From a bacterium (lineage in GTDB: Bacteria > B130-G9), in the NCBI GenBank assembly GCA_021160245.1, contig JAGHCW010000035.1, positions 1-5,832 of the forward strand: DNA of 5,832 nt. Direction: 5' to 3'. The notes beneath the pieces were generated by a model. That model saw nothing but the letters and a program-made list of their open reading frames with translations. It was not told where the DNA came from and ran no database searches. Numbering within the stretch: position 1 is the stretch's first letter; each line of letters starts with the position of its first letter. Both the position numbers and the translations under genes were made by a program. This document shows, piece after piece, positions 5,113-5,832 of the stretch.

Positions 5113-5832
5113 ATGGCAAAAGTGCTCGCTATCAGAATCCCCCAGTTATTCACCTTTCTCCTTTGCACAGCTATTTTCGGGTACCTCTTCGTGGGGATGG
5201 CTCCGGGTCCCTTGAGCGTTCAGGTAGGAATCGCCATCCTTTTTATCCTCGCCATGCTGGCGCCGCCTCTTGTCGGTCCGGAATGGGCGCTTGTTATCTT
5301 CGCCGCGATTATCCCGTTGGTGGGCATCATTCCGAGGCTCATGGGCTCACCCAAAATGCCAATTCTCGTCTTTGCGTTCCTCGGCTTTTGTAGCGGAATG
5401 AGCGCCCGCGCCATGATGTCGAGTTCGGCTCGCTCCACGAGTCGCATTCCCGGTCGGCCGCCGCTTCTTGCGCTCTGCGCCCTTGTTCTTACATCAGGAG
5501 CGATAACGACACTGAGATTTGTGAACTTCTTCCCATTCTCGGATGAGCCATTCAGAGATTGGATCGTCAATTGCATGGGAGTTCTGACTTCGGAGGCGGT
5601 GAACAACACGTTCACTGAGGGCATCTCCTTTTTATCGGGGGCGGCCTTTCTCATCATCGGGCATAAGACCTTTGCAGAAATGTCGCATGAGGCCCGAGCG
5701 GCAGCCCTCAGGCGAGTTGCTTGGGCTGTTGTGCTCTCGGGATTCGCGTCAAATCTCTTTGCGCTTTGGCAGGTCTTTTCAGCTAGATTCCTCGTCATTG
5801 GGTTCATAACGGGGATGTACACCGACTCGAAC
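5113..5832 (+). CDS. Multi-pass membrane protein, probable O-antigen ligase/polymerase family (3' end missing)
   Basis: An open frame of 240 codons starts at ATG 5113 and runs off the window with no stop. AAGAGG (5104-5109) lies three bases before the ATG, a short but usable spacing; the next in-frame Met is residue 29. Hydrophobic stretches near residues 9-30, 37-55, 58-75, 82-103, 117-134, about 170-183 and 200-220 indicate at least six or seven membrane passes, with a short basic loop (104-115: SSARSTSRIPGR). The end reads ALWQVFSARF, then GFITGMYTDSN (230-240). This resembles the Gln...Arg...Gly...(D/N)-x-N signature of O-antigen ligase / Wzy-like proteins, in which the Asn is usually followed by a membrane segment. 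If so, it would act in the inner membrane, polymerising O-antigen or joining it to lipid A-core. The diagnostic large periplasmic loop lies beyond the window, so the family call is moderate, though the membrane-protein call is firm. Confidence 0.6.
   Translation, partial: MAKVLAIRIPQLFTFLLCTAIFGYLFVGMAPGPLSVQVGIAILFILAMLAPPLVGPEWALVIFAAIIPLVGIIPRLMGSPKMPILVFAFLGFCSGMSARAMMSSSARSTSRIPGRPPLLALCALVLTSGAITTLRFVNFFPFSDEPFRDWIVNCMGVLTSEAVNNTFTEGISFLSGAAFLIIGHKTFAEMSHEARAAALRRVAWAVVLSGFASNLFALWQVFSARFLVIGFITGMYTDSN

Noticed and set aside
5220-5822. 200-residue open frame on the minus strand opposite the last gene
   Set aside because: It has no recognisable motifs and low-complexity composition (many Arg, Thr and Ala). 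The plus-strand frame here has a start, a Shine-Dalgarno and a coherent series of membrane segments, so the minus-strand frame is its antisense shadow.

Overview
The window (about 5.8 kb, GC in the mid-50s percent) reads as a compact, ordinary chromosomal stretch of a Gram-negative (LPS-making) bacterium. All four confident genes lie on the + strand. Two envelope genes flank two genes linked to NAD/ADP-ribose. The outer-membrane lifestyle is inferred from an LPS-export permease and a probable O-antigen ligase/polymerase-type protein. The sequence does not let me name a phylum. The protein divergence and the fused LptF-LptG architecture suggest a non-model, possibly uncultured lineage, but that is inference.

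Layout. Bases 1-138 hold at most the last few codons of an upstream gene and a terminator-like hairpin. Bases 139-2595 encode one 818-residue protein made of an LptF-like half and an LptG-like half joined by a linker of about 60 residues. A 161-base gap follows, with an 18-bp imperfect palindrome, a good sigma70-type promoter (TTGACT, 18 bp, TATATT) and a Shine-Dalgarno that places the nadE start at 2757 rather than at the GTG at 2706. Bases 2757-4418 encode a two-domain NAD+ synthase (nitrilase-type glutaminase plus NadE synthetase). After a 91-base gap with a 9-bp inverted repeat comes a macro-domain (ADP-ribose-binding) gene at 4510-5040. From 5113 to the window edge runs a multi-pass membrane protein, cut off at what looks like the signature region of the O-antigen ligase/polymerase (Wzy/WaaL-like) family.

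How the genes fit together. LptFG would be the transmembrane part of the ABC exporter that extracts LPS from the inner membrane, and the last gene may act on the O-polysaccharide of the same LPS. The middle pair is linked by metabolism: NadE makes NAD+, and macro-domain proteins bind or hydrolyse ADP-ribose derivatives that arise when NAD+ is consumed.

Most notable observations. (1) The NadE glutaminase domain keeps the catalytic Glu and Lys but has Gly where the nucleophilic Cys should be, and nearby active-site motifs are also eroded, while the synthetase domain keeps its motifs. This predicts a NAD synthase that cannot use glutamine directly. (2) LptF and LptG are fused in one polypeptide, fixing a heterodimer in cis. 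I saw no mobile element, CRISPR array, tRNA or rRNA gene, or defence system.
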